Part shown: in pieces, positions 49,445 through 59,394 of the stretch
Layout: every line of letters begins with the position of its first letter
Numbering within the stretch: the stretch's first letter is position 1
From: Enterococcus mundtii
GTDB taxonomy: Bacteria > Bacillota > Bacilli > Lactobacillales > Enterococcaceae
DNA length: 64,000 nt
Direction of reading: 5' to 3'
NCBI RefSeq assembly: GCF_002947535.1
Contig: NZ_PUAP01000010.1
Coordinates: 52,761-116,760 of the forward strand
Program-made: the position numbers and the translations under genes
Notes under the pieces: generated by a model
Told to the model about the DNA's origin: nothing
Database searches by the model: none
Seen by the model: the letters and a program-made list of their open reading frames with translations, nothing else

Positions 49445-50254
49445 ATGGTTGAAAACAATGCAGCAGTAGAAGAAATCTTGAAAAAAGTTTTGAATAAAAT
49501 CGAATCGAATGAAGCAAAGGAAACTACATCGGGAGGAACAAGCAAAATGATTGAAAAACATTGTGGATTAACAGAATTTGTCGGTGCATCAGCATTTGGA
49601 GATACTATTGGTTTAGTGATTGCAAATGTTGATTCAGCCTTATTGGATACGATGAAATTAGAGAAAAAATATCGCTCGATTGGTATCGTAGGTGCTCGTA
49701 CCGGTGCTGGTCCGCATATTTTAGCGGCAGATGAAGCAGTCAAAGCAACAAACACAGAAGTCATCTCGATCGAAATGCCAAGAGATACTAAAGGTGGCGC
49801 TGGTCATGGCTCGCTTATCATTTTTGGTGGGGATGATGTTTCGGATGTTAAACGTGCTGTAGAAGTGACGTTAAAAGAAGTGGATACTCGCACGTTCGGA
49901 GATGTGTATGCGAATGAAGCAGGCCACATTGAATGTCAATACACTGCCAGAGCAAGTTATGCGTGTAACAAAGTATTTGGAACTCCAATCGGTAAATCAT
50001 TTGGTTTGATCGTTGGTGCACCAGCTGCAATCGGTGTAGTGATGGCGGATACAGCCATGAAGGCGGCGAATATTGAAGTGGTTAGCTATGCTACTCCACA
50101 AAATGGACAGAATTTCTCAAATGAAGTCACGATGACATTTAGTGGTGATTCAGGGGCTGTCCGTCAGGCTGTGATTTCTGCCCGCGAAATCGGCATCAAA
50201 CTATTAGGTACATTAGGCAGCGAGCCAACAAATGATCAGCCATCATATATTTAA
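49445..50254 (+). CDS. pduB: PduB/PduB' tandem-BMC shell protein
   Basis: This is a 269-residue protein with two BMC domains (about residues 45-150 and 160-255) that makes pseudohexameric trimers. An internal ATG at 49547 has its own GGGAGGA site 9 bp upstream and gives the shorter PduB' form, as in Salmonella. The extra N-terminal 34 residues carry an amphipathic helix (NAAVEEILKKVLNKIESN), the part that in Salmonella binds the enzyme core to the shell. Confidence 0.96.
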   Translation: MVENNAAVEEILKKVLNKIESNEAKETTSGGTSKMIEKHCGLTEFVGASAFGDTIGLVIANVDSALLDTMKLEKKYRSIGIVGARTGAGPHILAADEAVKATNTEVISIEMPRDTKGGAGHGSLIIFGGDDVSDVKRAVEVTLKEVDTRTFGDVYANEAGHIECQYTARASYACNKVFGTPIGKSFGLIVGAPAAIGVVMADTAMKAANIEVVSYATPQNGQNFSNEVTMTFSGDSGAVRQAVISAREIGIKLLGTLGSEPTNDQPSYI

Positions 50255-50274
50255 ATTGGAGAGTGAGTAAATAG

Positions 50275-51936
50275 ATGAAATCGAAACGATTTGAAGAATT
50301 ATCAAAAAGACCAGTGAACGAGGATGGATTTGTTGATGAGTGGATAGACGAAGGTCTGATTGCCATGCAAAGTCCCAATGATCCAAAGCCAAGCATCAAG
50401 ATCGTTGCGGGTGAGGTCGTTGAATTAGATGGAAAAGCAAAAGAAGACTTTGATTTGATCGATGCTTATATTGCACAGTATGGCATCGACATCACTCGTG
50501 CGGAAGAAGTTATGCAAATGTCATCGAAAGAATTAGCGAATAAAATCGTTGATCCGAACATTTGTCGTGAAGAAATCATCCAATTGACGACTTCTGCTAC
50601 ACCGGCAAAGATCAATGAAGTGGTTGGCTACATGAACGTGGTTGAAATGATGATGGCTGTTCAAAAAATGCGTGCTCGTCGTCGTCCAACCACCCAATCT
50701 CACGTAACAAACTTACGCGATAATCCAGTGCAGATCGCTGCGGATGCTGCTGAAGGCGCTTTACGTGGCTTTGATGAGCAAGAAACAACAGTTGCGGTTG
50801 CACGTTATGCACCATTCAATGCCATCTCGATCATGATTGGTTCACAAGTTGGACGTCCAGGGGTGTTGACACAGTGTTCATTGGAAGAAGCAACTGAGCT
50901 TGATCTTGGTATGAGAGGATTCACAGCTTATGCTGAAACGATCTCAGTTTATGGAACAGAGAAAGTATTTACCGATGGCGATGATACGCCTTGGTCGAAA
51001 GGATTCCTTGCTTCATGTTATGCGTCTCGCGGCTTGAAGATGCGTTTCACTTCTGGGACTGGTTCAGAAGTACAAATGGGTTATGCAGAAGGCAAATCGA
51101 TGTTGTACTTGGAAACTAGATGTATTTATCTGACAAAAGCAGCGGGTGTTCAAGGGTTACAAAATGGTTCAATCAGTTGTATCGGTATTCCAGGTGCGGT
51201 GCCATCAGGGATTCGTGCGGTCTTAGCGGAAAACTTGATCGCTATGTTGCTTGACCTTGAAGTGGCATCTGGAAATGACCAAACATTCTCTCACTCAGAT
51301 ATCCGTCGAACAGCTCGTTTATTGATGCAATTCTTACCAGGGACTGACTATATCTCTTCTGGCTACTCTGCGACTCCGAATTACGACAATATGTTTGCGG
51401 GTTCCAACTTTGATGCAGATGATTTCGACGATTACAACATTTTACAACGTGACCTTCGTGTTGATGGCGGTTTACGACCAGTTGAAGAAGCAGAAGTGAT
51501 CAAAGTACGTAATAAAGCAGCGAAAGCGATGCAAGCATTATTTGCAGAGTTAGGGTTGCCAACGATCACAGATGAAGAAGTAGAAGCGGCGACTTATGCT
51601 CGTGGTTCTGATGACATGCCTGCTCGCGATATGGTTCAAGATATCAAAGGTGCAGAAGAGTTGTTGGCTAGTGGAGCAACTGGATTAGATCTAGTTAAAG
51701 CATTATCTAAAACAGGCTTTGAAGATGTGGCGGTCAGTGTATTGAATCTATTGAAACAGCGCGTTGCCGGCGACTTCTTACAAACTTCTTCTATCTTTGA
51801 TAAAGATTGGAATGTCATTTCTGCTGTCAATGATAAAAATGACTATGCTGGACCAGGAACTGGCCACCGTTTAGACGGCTCAGAGTGGGAAAAAGTGAAA
51901 GCAATTCCTAACGCAATCAACCCGCAGGATATATAG
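50275..51936 (+). CDS. pduC: Propanediol dehydratase large subunit
   Basis: This is a 553-residue TIM-barrel subunit of the AdoCbl-dependent diol dehydratase, which turns 1,2-propanediol into propionaldehyde. FEELSKRPVNEDGFVDEWID at the start, RARRRPTTQSHVTNLRDNPV, CSLEEATELDLGMRGFTAYA and TSGTGSEVQMGYAEGKSMLY are characteristic. Length is normal for the family (about 554). Together with PduD and PduE it makes an (alpha-beta-gamma)2 enzyme within the shell. Confidence 0.98.
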   Translation: MKSKRFEELSKRPVNEDGFVDEWIDEGLIAMQSPNDPKPSIKIVAGEVVELDGKAKEDFDLIDAYIAQYGIDITRAEEVMQMSSKELANKIVDPNICREEIIQLTTSATPAKINEVVGYMNVVEMMMAVQKMRARRRPTTQSHVTNLRDNPVQIAADAAEGALRGFDEQETTVAVARYAPFNAISIMIGSQVGRPGVLTQCSLEEATELDLGMRGFTAYAETISVYGTEKVFTDGDDTPWSKGFLASCYASRGLKMRFTSGTGSEVQMGYAEGKSMLYLETRCIYLTKAAGVQGLQNGSISCIGIPGAVPSGIRAVLAENLIAMLLDLEVASGNDQTFSHSDIRRTARLLMQFLPGTDYISSGYSATPNYDNMFAGSNFDADDFDDYNILQRDLRVDGGLRPVEEAEVIKVRNKAAKAMQALFAELGLPTITDEEVEAATYARGSDDMPARDMVQDIKGAEELLASGATGLDLVKALSKTGFEDVAVSVLNLLKQRVAGDFLQTSSIFDKDWNVISAVNDKNDYAGPGTGHRLDGSEWEKVKAIPNAINPQDI

Positions 51937-51948
51937 GAGGAGTATGAA

Positions 51949-52626
51949 ATGGCAGAAATCAACGAAAACTTACTAAGATCGATCATTCAAGAAGTCTTGA
52001 CTGAAATGGATACAACGAAAAGTGAACAAACAGTTGCGTTCAAAAGTACACCGTCGACGGCTGTAGCGACAGACAACAATTCTGAATCTTGGTTCCGTTC
52101 CATGGGTGTGGCACAACCTGGCAATGCACAAGACGAAGTGGTTATTGCTGTTGGACCTGCATTCGCAACATCTCAAACAACGAATATCATTGGTGTGAGC
52201 CATAAAGATATCTTGAAACAAGTGATTGCAGGTATCGAAGAAGAAGGGTTGAAAGCCCGCGTAGTCAAAGTTTTCCGTTCATCTGATGTGGCATTTGTCG
52301 CAGTTGAGGGAGATAAACTTTCAGGTTCAGGGATTTGCGTGTCGATCCAATCAAAAGGAACGGCGATCATTCACCAAAAAGATCTACAACCATTGTCAAA
52401 TCTTGAATTGTTCCCGCAAGCGCCACTGATCACGCTGGAAACGTATCGAGCAATCGGTAAGAATGCAGCAAAATATGCAAAAGGCGAATCACCAAATCCA
52501 GTGCCGATGATGAATGACCAAATGGCACGTCCGAAATACCAAGCACAATCTGCTTTACTTCACATCAAAGAAACGAAGCATGTTGTCATTGGGAAACCAG
52601 CAGAAGAAATTGCTGTAACATTATAA
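51949..52626 (+). CDS. pduD: Propanediol dehydratase medium subunit
   Basis: This is a 225-residue beta subunit. The first about 20 residues ([18 protein letters not shown]) form the amphipathic encapsulation helix known to target PduCDE to the microcompartment. The core has [20 protein letters not shown] and [20 protein letters not shown]. An AGGAGG lies 7 bp before the ATG. Confidence 0.97.
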   Translation: MAEINENLLRSIIQEVLTEMDTTKSEQTVAFKSTPSTAVATDNNSESWFRSMGVAQPGNAQDEVVIAVGPAFATSQTTNIIGVSHKDILKQVIAGIEEEGLKARVVKVFRSSDVAFVAVEGDKLSGSGICVSIQSKGTAIIHQKDLQPLSNLELFPQAPLITLETYRAIGKNAAKYAKGESPNPVPMMNDQMARPKYQAQSALLHIKETKHVVIGKPAEEIAVTL

Positions 52627-52639
52627 CGAGGTGAAACAG

Positions 52640-53146
52640 ATGAACGAACAGACATTAGAAAGCTTGGTAAGAAATATCTTACAAGATATGAACAATAAAC
52701 CGACTGGAACAACTGAAGTTGCAAATGGCACCCAAGCGACGACTGCTGATTATCCAATTGCTGTCAAACATCCGGACTGGGTGAAAACGAAAACAGGTAA
52801 AACATTAGAAGATATCACTTTAGCTAATGTATTGAACGGTTCTTTAACGCCAGAAGATTTGAAGATCACACCATCGATCTTAAAAGCGCAAGGTGAAATT
52901 GCTCATAGTGCAGGACGTAAGACGATTTCTTCTAACTTCGATCGTGCCGCAGAATTGACAGCGGTCCCTGATGAGCGTGTCTTAGCAATGTACAATGCGT
53001 TACGTCCGTATCGCTCAAGTAAACAAGAATTGTTAGATATTGCTGATGAATTAGAAACGAAATACCATGCGAAAATCTCTGCTGCTTATTTCCGTGAAGC
53101 GAGTGAACATTATGAAACACGTAAGAAGCTCAAAGGGGATAATTAA
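52640..53146 (+). CDS. pduE: Propanediol dehydratase small subunit
   Basis: ATG 52640 follows CGAGGTGAA. A GTG three codons upstream overlaps that site. The 168-residue gamma subunit has a short N-terminal targeting-like helix (NEQTLESLVRNILQDMN), then YPIAVKHPDWVKTKTGKTLE, DLKITPSILKAQGEIAHSAG and PDERVLAMYNALRPYRSS, all standard for PduE. Confidence 0.97.
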   Translation: MNEQTLESLVRNILQDMNNKPTGTTEVANGTQATTADYPIAVKHPDWVKTKTGKTLEDITLANVLNGSLTPEDLKITPSILKAQGEIAHSAGRKTISSNFDRAAELTAVPDERVLAMYNALRPYRSSKQELLDIADELETKYHAKISAAYFREASEHYETRKKLKGDN

Positions 53147-53175
53147 AGGATCGCCAGTTATCGGGAGGAATGTGC

Positions 53176-55005
53176 ATGAAACGTATTATAGGTATTGATA
53201 TTGGAAATTCCTCAACGGAGATCGCACTTGCAGAGATCGATACAAATGATCAGGTTCATTTTCTACAATCGGCTATTACTGAAACAACGGGGATCAAAGG
53301 AACGAAGAAGAATCTCTTTGGGATCTATAAAGCAATCAATGAAGCTTGCGCTAAAAATGATCTAACAATCTCCGATATCGATTTGATCCGCATCAACGAG
53401 GCAACGCCTGTCATTGGTGACGTGGCGATGGAGATGATCACTGAAACGATCATCACCGAATCGACGATGATCGGTCACAACCCCAAAACGCCTGGCGGTC
53501 ACGGCTTAGGTGTAGGAAAAACGATCAAATTATCAGAATTAGTCCAAAAAACATTCAGCGATGATGACTATGTCGTCGTCGTTGAAAAAGAAATCGAATT
53601 TGATCAGGCGGCAAAATGGATCAACCAAATCGTTGAAAATAACATTCGGGTCACAGGTGCGATTCTTCAAAGTGATGACGGGGTTTTAGTCAATAATCGT
53701 TTGACCCATAAGATCCCGATCATAGACGAAGTTGCTTATATTGAAAAAATCCCACTAGGCATGTTAGCTGCGGTAGAAGTAGCGCCTGCCGGTCAAGGGG
53801 TTGCTCAATTATCGAATCCTTATGGTATTGCTACGGTTTTTGAACTGGATTCAGAGGCAACAAAAAGCATCGTGCCAATGGCTCGTGCGCTGATCGGAAA
53901 TCGCTCTGCTGTAGTCATTAAGACACCGCAGGGGGATGTTCAAGCACGAGTGATCCCGGCAGGAAGTATTGAGATCACAGGGGGCAATCGTCGTAAAATC
54001 GTTGAAATCTCAGCTGGCGCAGAAGATATCATGACTGCGGTTAGTTCATTTGCAGAAATCGACAATGTGACTGGCGAGTCAGGAACAAATGTCGGTGGTA
54101 TGCTCGAAAAAGTTCGGCTAACGATGGCGAATTTAACTGAACGCCCCCTCGCTGAAATCTTCATCCAAGACTTACTTGCAGTCGATACTTTTGTGCCGAT
54201 AGAGGTCAAAGGTGGCGTTGCTGGTGAGTTCTCGATGGAACAAGCAGTAGGGATTGCTTCAATGGTCAAATCGGATCATTTGCAAATGTCGAAAATCGCA
54301 CAATCCATTGAAGAAGATTTGAAAACACCTGTTGAAATTGGCGGAGCAGAAGCAGAAGCGGCTATTTTGGGCGCCTTGACGACACCTGGTACAAGCACAC
54401 CTTTAGCTATTTTGGACTTAGGTGCTGGTTCTACCGATGCGTCGATCATTGGGGAACAAACAGTTTCTGTGACACATTTGGCGGGTGCAGGAGATATGGT
54501 GACATTATTGATCAAGTCGGAGTTAGGGATCGACGATATTTACTTGGCGGAAGATATCAAAAAGTATCCTTTGGCAAAAGTAGAGAACATCTTTTATATC
54601 CGACATGAAGACGGTAGTGTGCAATTCTTTGAGGAACCGTTAGATCCTCATTTATTTGCGAAAGTTGTCGTTGTCAAACCAGAGGGTCTCATTCCAATTC
54701 CACTTGATCTTTCAATCGAAAAAATCAAATTGGTTAGACAGACAGCGAAAAAACGAGTGTTTGTAACTAACACGATCCGAGCATTGAAACGGGTGAGCCC
54801 GACTGGCAATATTCGTGATATTCCATTTGTCGTGATCGTCGGAGGATCAGCGCTTGATTTTGAGATTCCCCAAATCGTGACAGATGCGTTATCTCACTAT
54901 GGGTTAGTTGCTGGGCAAGGAAATGTACGTGCGTGTGAAGGTCCTAGAAATGCAGTTGCGACTGGCTTGATCCTTTCACATCTGAGGGGGGATCGAAATG
55001 GATAG
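53176..55005 (+). CDS. pduG: Diol dehydratase-reactivating factor, large subunit
   Basis: ATG 53176 is 7 bp after GGAGG. ATG 53170 is next to that site. The 609-residue chaperone-like ATPase has an actin/HSP70-type fold (IIGIDIGNSSTEIALAEIDT; AILDLGAGSTDASIIGEQTV; FVVIVGGSALDFEIPQIVTD). It releases damaged cobalamin from inactivated PduCDE at the cost of ATP, working with PduH, whose gene overlaps its end by 8 bp. Confidence 0.97.
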   Translation: MKRIIGIDIGNSSTEIALAEIDTNDQVHFLQSAITETTGIKGTKKNLFGIYKAINEACAKNDLTISDIDLIRINEATPVIGDVAMEMITETIITESTMIGHNPKTPGGHGLGVGKTIKLSELVQKTFSDDDYVVVVEKEIEFDQAAKWINQIVENNIRVTGAILQSDDGVLVNNRLTHKIPIIDEVAYIEKIPLGMLAAVEVAPAGQGVAQLSNPYGIATVFELDSEATKSIVPMARALIGNRSAVVIKTPQGDVQARVIPAGSIEITGGNRRKIVEISAGAEDIMTAVSSFAEIDNVTGESGTNVGGMLEKVRLTMANLTERPLAEIFIQDLLAVDTFVPIEVKGGVAGEFSMEQAVGIASMVKSDHLQMSKIAQSIEEDLKTPVEIGGAEAEAAILGALTTPGTSTPLAILDLGAGSTDASIIGEQTVSVTHLAGAGDMVTLLIKSELGIDDIYLAEDIKKYPLAKVENIFYIRHEDGSVQFFEEPLDPHLFAKVVVVKPEGLIPIPLDLSIEKIKLVRQTAKKRVFVTNTIRALKRVSPTGNIRDIPFVVIVGGSALDFEIPQIVTDALSHYGLVAGQGNVRACEGPRNAVATGLILSHLRGDRNG

Positions 55006-55357
55006 ACCTTCGATCGTGATCTACGTAGATGGGATAGATGAAACAATCTTGACTTCATTACTGTATGGTATCGAAGAAGAAAGTATCCCATATAAGCTAG
55101 AAGCAAAAGTATTTGAAGATGCAGCACAAGCGGCGTATGAAGCGGCTTTGGCTTCTTCGTTGCAAGTAGGGATAGGTGGGAGCAGAAATACCCTTTGCTT
55201 ACATCACAAAAGCTTGAAAAAAGAGCAACCTTACCAAGTGCTGGAACATGTTTCGATCGTCCCTTCCAGGATCTTGAGAAGTCTAGGCAGTAATGCCGCT
55301 CGCATCGTCAAAGGTATTCCATTAAAATCCTTGGAATTATTGGAGGTGAAACAATGA
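54998..55357 (+). CDS. pduH: Diol dehydratase-reactivating factor, small subunit
   Basis: This is a 119-residue protein. PSIVIYVDGIDETILTSLLY, GIEEESIPYKLEAKVFED, SSLQVGIGGSRNTLCLHHKS and LRSLGSNAARIVKGIPLK match PduH, the beta subunit that exchanges with PduD during reactivation. It overlaps pduG and pduK, showing tight translational coupling. Confidence 0.96.
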   Translation: MDRPSIVIYVDGIDETILTSLLYGIEEESIPYKLEAKVFEDAAQAAYEAALASSLQVGIGGSRNTLCLHHKSLKKEQPYQVLEHVSIVPSRILRSLGSNAARIVKGIPLKSLELLEVKQ

Positions 55358-55872
55358 ATCAAGCAATCGGAATGATCGAATCAACAGGATTAGCCAGTGC
55401 CATCAACCTTTCTGATATCATGGTGAAATCCGCAAATATTGAACTTTTGAGTATAGAAAAGACAAAAGGCTTTGGCTGGATGACCGTGATGATCCAAGGG
55501 GATGTCGGGGCGGTCAAAGCAGCGATCGACGCAGCGAAGTCGGCTGCCATTGGTCTGGATGCTTACGTCTCTTCTCTGGTTATTCCAAGACCAGGAGACA
55601 ATATCCTTCATGTGTTTTCTTCAAAAGAAGAGCAACCTGAACCAATCCAAGAAGAGACACCCGTCGTGATTGTTGAGGAAACAGCAACGAAGCAAGAATC
55701 CTCAATAGACAAAACCACACCAGTGAAGAGTGAAAACGTACCTGTTATCAATGAAGATAAGACAGAGCCTACTTCACTTAGTGCTGATGTAGTGGCAAGT
55801 AAAGAAAAAAAGCCAAAAGATTCTTCAAAAAAAGGAAATAAAACTGCAACCAAAAAAAATAAGAAAAACTAG
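55354..55872 (+). CDS. pduK: PduK-type BMC shell protein with lysine-rich tail
   Basis: This is a 172-residue protein. Residues 1-90 form a BMC domain ([40 protein letters not shown]). The tail (residues 95-172) is acidic at first and then very lysine-rich (KEKKPKDSSKKGNK). Salmonella PduK instead carries a cysteine-containing C-terminal domain. There is no Cys in this tail, so it may serve as a linker or binding tail. Position between pduH and pduJ supports the name. Confidence 0.88.
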   Translation: MNQAIGMIESTGLASAINLSDIMVKSANIELLSIEKTKGFGWMTVMIQGDVGAVKAAIDAAKSAAIGLDAYVSSLVIPRPGDNILHVFSSKEEQPEPIQEETPVVIVEETATKQESSIDKTTPVKSENVPVINEDKTEPTSLSADVVASKEKKPKDSSKKGNKTATKKNKKN

Positions 55873-55885
55873 GAGGAACACATAA

Positions 55886-56167
55886 ATGAATGACGCATTA
55901 GGAATGATCGAAACAAAAGGTTTAGTAGGAGCTGTCGAGGCAGCTGATGCAATGGTGAAAGCTGCAAACGTCCAATTGATCGGAACAGAGAAAATCGGTT
56001 CTGGTTTAGTAACGATCATGGTTCGTGGAGATGTTGGTGCGGTCAAAGCAGCGACAGATGCAGGTTCTGTCGCAGCTGAACGTGTAGGCGAAGTGGTTTC
56101 TGTACACGTGATCCCTCGTCCTCATCATGATGTGAACAAACTATTAGCTGGTCAAAACAATGCTTGA
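55886..56167 (+). CDS. pduJ: PduJ microcompartment shell protein
   Basis: This is a 93-residue BMC-domain protein ([40 protein letters not shown]), the major shell tile with PduA. An AGGAGG is 8 bp upstream. Its last 8 bp overlap pduL. Confidence 0.96.
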   Translation: MNDALGMIETKGLVGAVEAADAMVKAANVQLIGTEKIGSGLVTIMVRGDVGAVKAATDAGSVAAERVGEVVSVHVIPRPHHDVNKLLAGQNNA

Positions 56168-56786
56168 TTTTTCAAAAGCTGAGTTGAAAGAAATCGTTCG
56201 GAAGGTGATCGCAGATCTTGATCAAACCTTTCCGATCGGTATCTCTAATCGTCATATCCATTTGACACCTGCTCACTTTGAACAACTTTTCCCAGGACAG
56301 TCTATCGAAAAATTGCGTGATTTAAAGCAACCAGGTGAATTTGCGGCAAAACAAACGGTGACGTTGATCGGTCCAAAAGGAAAGATCGAAAGAGTGCGGA
56401 TTCTGGGTCCGTTCCGCCATCGCTCGCAAGTAGAAGTGTCAAAAACAGATGCACGCCTATTAGGGATCAATCCACCAATCAAGCTTTCCGGTGATCTTGA
56501 TGAGGCAGTAGAAATCACTTTGATGACTGAATCTGCATCGATTACAATTCCAGCCGCAATCATCGCACAACGTCATATCCATTTGAATCATGAAGATATG
56601 AAACGTTTGGATCTGCATAAGGATGAGATCGTTTCAGTCGAAATTTTATCTGGCGAACGAGGGACTGTCTATCATGAGGTTGCGTTACGTCCGCATGAAA
56701 AATTTATCATGGAAATGCACATCGACACAGATGAAGCCAATGCGGCCAATGTCACTACCGAAACTAGAGCAAGGATCATTCGTTGA
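56160..56786 (+). CDS. pduL: Phosphate propanoyltransferase
   Basis: This is a 208-residue protein with a tandem PduL fold. Two equivalent histidine motifs bind zinc ([16 protein letters not shown] and [16 protein letters not shown]). It converts propionyl-CoA and phosphate into propionyl phosphate and returns CoA to PduP inside the shell. The first 20 residues ([20 protein letters not shown]) form an amphipathic targeting helix. Confidence 0.97.
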   Translation: MLDFSKAELKEIVRKVIADLDQTFPIGISNRHIHLTPAHFEQLFPGQSIEKLRDLKQPGEFAAKQTVTLIGPKGKIERVRILGPFRHRSQVEVSKTDARLLGINPPIKLSGDLDEAVEITLMTESASITIPAAIIAQRHIHLNHEDMKRLDLHKDEIVSVEILSGERGTVYHEVALRPHEKFIMEMHIDTDEANAANVTTETRARIIR

Positions 56787-56802
56787 TCAGAAGGAGCAAA
56801 AG

Positions 56803-57642
56803 ATGCAAGGAATTGAGAAAGGCAATGAGTTACTAGAATCTTTCAATAAAATCGTCCACTCTTTTGTGCCGACTGGTCACAAATCGGTCGATGGCTATAA
56901 GGTTGGTGTCGATCTGGGAACAGCTTCGATCGTCTTAGTTGTCTTAGATGCTGACAATCAACCATTGTTCGGTGCGTTCAAAGAAGCTAAGGTGATACGT
57001 GATGGCTTGGTCGTTGATTATCAAAAAGCAGTAAAGATCGTTGAAGCATTACGGGAAGAAGCGGAAGCCGCTTTAGGGTTTGAACTTAAAGCAGCTTCCG
57101 GGGCTATCCCCCCAGGAACGATCGGTAACAACAAAAAAGTTGTGGCAAACGTCATTGAAAGTGCCGGCATGGAAATCGACCAGTTAGTGGATGAACCATC
57201 AGCGGCTGCCTTGACACTTGATATTGCAGATGGGGCGGTCATCGATATCGGGGGCGGTACGACGGGGATCAGTGTCCTTAAAAATGGAGAAGTTGCCTTC
57301 GTCGATGATGAACCAACTGGTGGTACACATATGACTCTAGTGATCGCCGGCTATCATGGCGTGGATATAGAGGAAGCAGAAAAAATAAAGAGAAATCCAA
57401 AAAATGAAGCAGAAAATTTTACGATTTGTCGTCCAGTGATCCAAAAAATGGCGACCATCGCCAAAAAAATGCTGGATGAACATCCGATCGAGCCGATTTT
57501 TGTTGTCGGTGGGGCTGCCTATTTTTCACAGTTTGAAGAAGAAATGAGTAGCGTCATTGGTAAGAAAGTATTGAAACCCGTTCATCCGCAATTCGTTACA
57601 CCGATCGGCATAGCGATGGCCTCAAAAGTCATTGTGGAATAG
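56803..57642 (+). CDS. eutJ: EutJ-family actin-like ATPase
   Basis: ATG 56803 is 8 bp after AAGGAG. The frame extends to 56623 within pduL with no ribosome site. The 279-residue protein has HSP70/actin phosphate motifs (VGVDLGTASIVLVVLDADN; VIDIGGGTTGISVLK; PIFVVGGAAYFSQFEEEM). EutJ is thought to act as a chaperone in ethanolamine microcompartments. A eutJ gene within pdu is also found in Listeria. Confidence 0.92.
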   Translation: MQGIEKGNELLESFNKIVHSFVPTGHKSVDGYKVGVDLGTASIVLVVLDADNQPLFGAFKEAKVIRDGLVVDYQKAVKIVEALREEAEAALGFELKAASGAIPPGTIGNNKKVVANVIESAGMEIDQLVDEPSAAALTLDIADGAVIDIGGGTTGISVLKNGEVAFVDDEPTGGTHMTLVIAGYHGVDIEEAEKIKRNPKNEAENFTICRPVIQKMATIAKKMLDEHPIEPIFVVGGAAYFSQFEEEMSSVIGKKVLKPVHPQFVTPIGIAMASKVIVE

Positions 57643-57651
57643 GAGTTTCGT

Positions 57652-58137
57652 ATGGAAGATATTGTTCAAAAAGTAGTTGATTGGCTAATAAAAAGAGAAA
57701 AAAGTACATTGTTCGTATCAACTGATTCAGTTCAAACCGATTCGATCAGCCCTTTTTTGTCGAATAAATATATCTATGTCAAAAATTGCGACTGCTTCTT
57801 TTTAACGAAATTTGCAACAAAAAATGAGAATGACCCATTCGTACGATGGCTATTTCGTAGCTTTGACTACGGTTGTGAGCTTAGATTTCAATGCTCTTTT
57901 TCGGATCTGACTTTGATACCTGAAGAAATCTTCCATTATAACGTCGAAGTTTTTACAGTTGCTGAAAAACCATGCTATGCCTTTTCAAATCGGTATATCA
58001 CTTACAAGCAAGTGGCTGTTTTACCGAATCATGCAGTGTTGATACTTTCAACGAATCAAAACTTTACATTATTGGCGCAAGAAAGAATTCAGGAAAAGCA
58101 GATGACTATCTGTAAAAGGAGCGGATCGCAATGTTAA
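57652..58137 (+). CDS. pduM: PduM-like microcompartment assembly protein
   Basis: This is a 161-residue protein between eutJ and pduN, the slot of PduM. Weak but fitting features are KNCDCFFLTKFATKNENDPF, DYGCELRFQCSFSDLTLIP and ISLTYKQVAVLPNHAVL-like sequence near residue 120 (ITYKQVAVLPNHAVLILS), which corresponds to the conserved C-terminal region of PduM. PduM is needed for normal shell formation. The assignment rests partly on position. Confidence 0.75.
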   Translation: MEDIVQKVVDWLIKREKSTLFVSTDSVQTDSISPFLSNKYIYVKNCDCFFLTKFATKNENDPFVRWLFRSFDYGCELRFQCSFSDLTLIPEEIFHYNVEVFTVAEKPCYAFSNRYITYKQVAVLPNHAVLILSTNQNFTLLAQERIQEKQMTICKRSGSQC

Positions 58138-58394
58138 TGGGAAAAATCATAGGTAGCGTTGTTTCTACTCAAAAAGATTCCTCTCTTGTAGGCAAAAAAT
58201 TAATGATCGTGCAACCGATAAATGCTCAAAAAGAGGCAGTACGTTTTCAACAAGTGGCAGCAGATACTGTGGGTGCTGGAATTGGGGATTATGTGCTGTT
58301 AAATAGCGGTAGTTCAGCGAGACATCTATTCTCGGAGCCATCAGAAGCGGTGGATTGTGCGATTGTTGGTATCATCGATACGTTTGATATGTAA
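58131..58394 (+). CDS. pduN: PduN shell vertex protein
   Basis: This is an 87-residue EutN/CcmL-type pentamer subunit (GKIIGSVVSTQKDSSLVGKK, then LMIVQPIN, DTVGAGIGDYVLLNSGSSAR and CAIVGIIDTFD). Pentamers close the vertices of the polyhedral shell. ATG 58131 has AGGAG 9 bp upstream and overlaps the pduM end. Confidence 0.96.
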   Translation: MLMGKIIGSVVSTQKDSSLVGKKLMIVQPINAQKEAVRFQQVAADTVGAGIGDYVLLNSGSSARHLFSEPSEAVDCAIVGIIDTFDM

Positions 58395-58407
58395 GGAAGT
58401 GAAAAGA

Positions 58408-59394
58408 ATGCCGATCTATACAAAAACTGGTGATCAAGGAATGACCAGCCTTTTTGATGGGACACGAGTAAAAAAAGCGAGTTTACGAGTCGAAGTTTAT
58501 GGAACATTTGATGAATGCTGTGCGCAAATCAGCTTGGCGCAAAAAATGTTAAAAAATCCAGAAAGCCAACAAGCGCTCGACTGGATCCAAAATAAACTTT
58601 TCCAGATGAACGCAGAATTAGCGACAGCAACGAAAACGGATAAATTAGCGCATAAAAGTGACTTGATCTCTGCGGAAGATATTCATCAATTGGAAATCTG
58701 GATCGATGAAAAAACAGCAAAACTACCAGAAATCCATGAATTTATTTTGCCAGGAAAAAGTCTAGCAGGGGCGCAGTTGCATGTTGCTCGGACGGTTTGC
58801 CGTCGTGGGGAACGTGTACTTGATCGCTTTATGGAAAACGAAGAAGTCCGTTCAGAACTCAGCAAGTTTGCCAACCGTTTATCTGATTGTCTGTATTCTT
58901 TTGCCCGTGAAGCAGATCATGAACAGGAACAAGAAGTGCTGCTCAATCAAATCATCCGTCGGTATCTAGAACGGGTGCAACAACCAAAGATCAAACTTGA
59001 TTTTGAAGAGATCGTTCACGCGTGTATCGAGCATGCGAATTGTTTGAGCGTACCGGTTTCTATTGCAATCGTTGATAAAAACGGGGCTTTGAAACAATTC
59101 TATCGAATGGACGATGCACTGATCGTTAGTGAAAGCATGGCGATAAAAAAGGCTTATACAGCGGTCTCGATGAAAGCTGACACCCACGAACTAACGGAGT
59201 TGGTCCAACCAAACCAACCGCTTTTCCAATTAGAAACATTAAGTGATGGGAAGCTTGTGACCTTTGGTGGTGGATTCCTTCTCAAAGATGGGCAAGGAAA
59301 TATCGTTGGTGGTATCGGTGTGAGCGGTGGCAGTCCAGATCAAGATATGGAAATTGCAACAAAAGGAATCAAAAAGTTTAAGGAGCGAGCATGA
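58408..59394 (+). CDS. pduO: PduO ATP:cob(I)alamin adenosyltransferase
   Basis: ATG 58408 follows AAGGAAGTGAA. The frame to 58357 is inside pduN. The 328-residue enzyme has an N-terminal adenosyltransferase domain (YTKTGDQGMTSLFDGTRVKK; GTFDECCAQISLAQ; ARTVCRRGERVLDRF) and a C-terminal GlcG/HbpS-like domain (about residues 195-328: SVPVSIAIVDKNGALKQFYR, GGGFLLKDGQGNIVGGIGVS). It makes the AdoCbl needed by PduCDE. The C-terminal domain binds haem in Salmonella. Confidence 0.96.
   Translation: MPIYTKTGDQGMTSLFDGTRVKKASLRVEVYGTFDECCAQISLAQKMLKNPESQQALDWIQNKLFQMNAELATATKTDKLAHKSDLISAEDIHQLEIWIDEKTAKLPEIHEFILPGKSLAGAQLHVARTVCRRGERVLDRFMENEEVRSELSKFANRLSDCLYSFAREADHEQEQEVLLNQIIRRYLERVQQPKIKLDFEEIVHACIEHANCLSVPVSIAIVDKNGALKQFYRMDDALIVSESMAIKKAYTAVSMKADTHELTELVQPNQPLFQLETLSDGKLVTFGGGFLLKDGQGNIVGGIGVSGGSPDQDMEIATKGIKKFKERA

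Noticed and set aside
53940..54515. Two long antisense ORFs within pduG
   Set aside because: Mirror-frame openness is common opposite GC-balanced conserved genes. Neither has a ribosome site.
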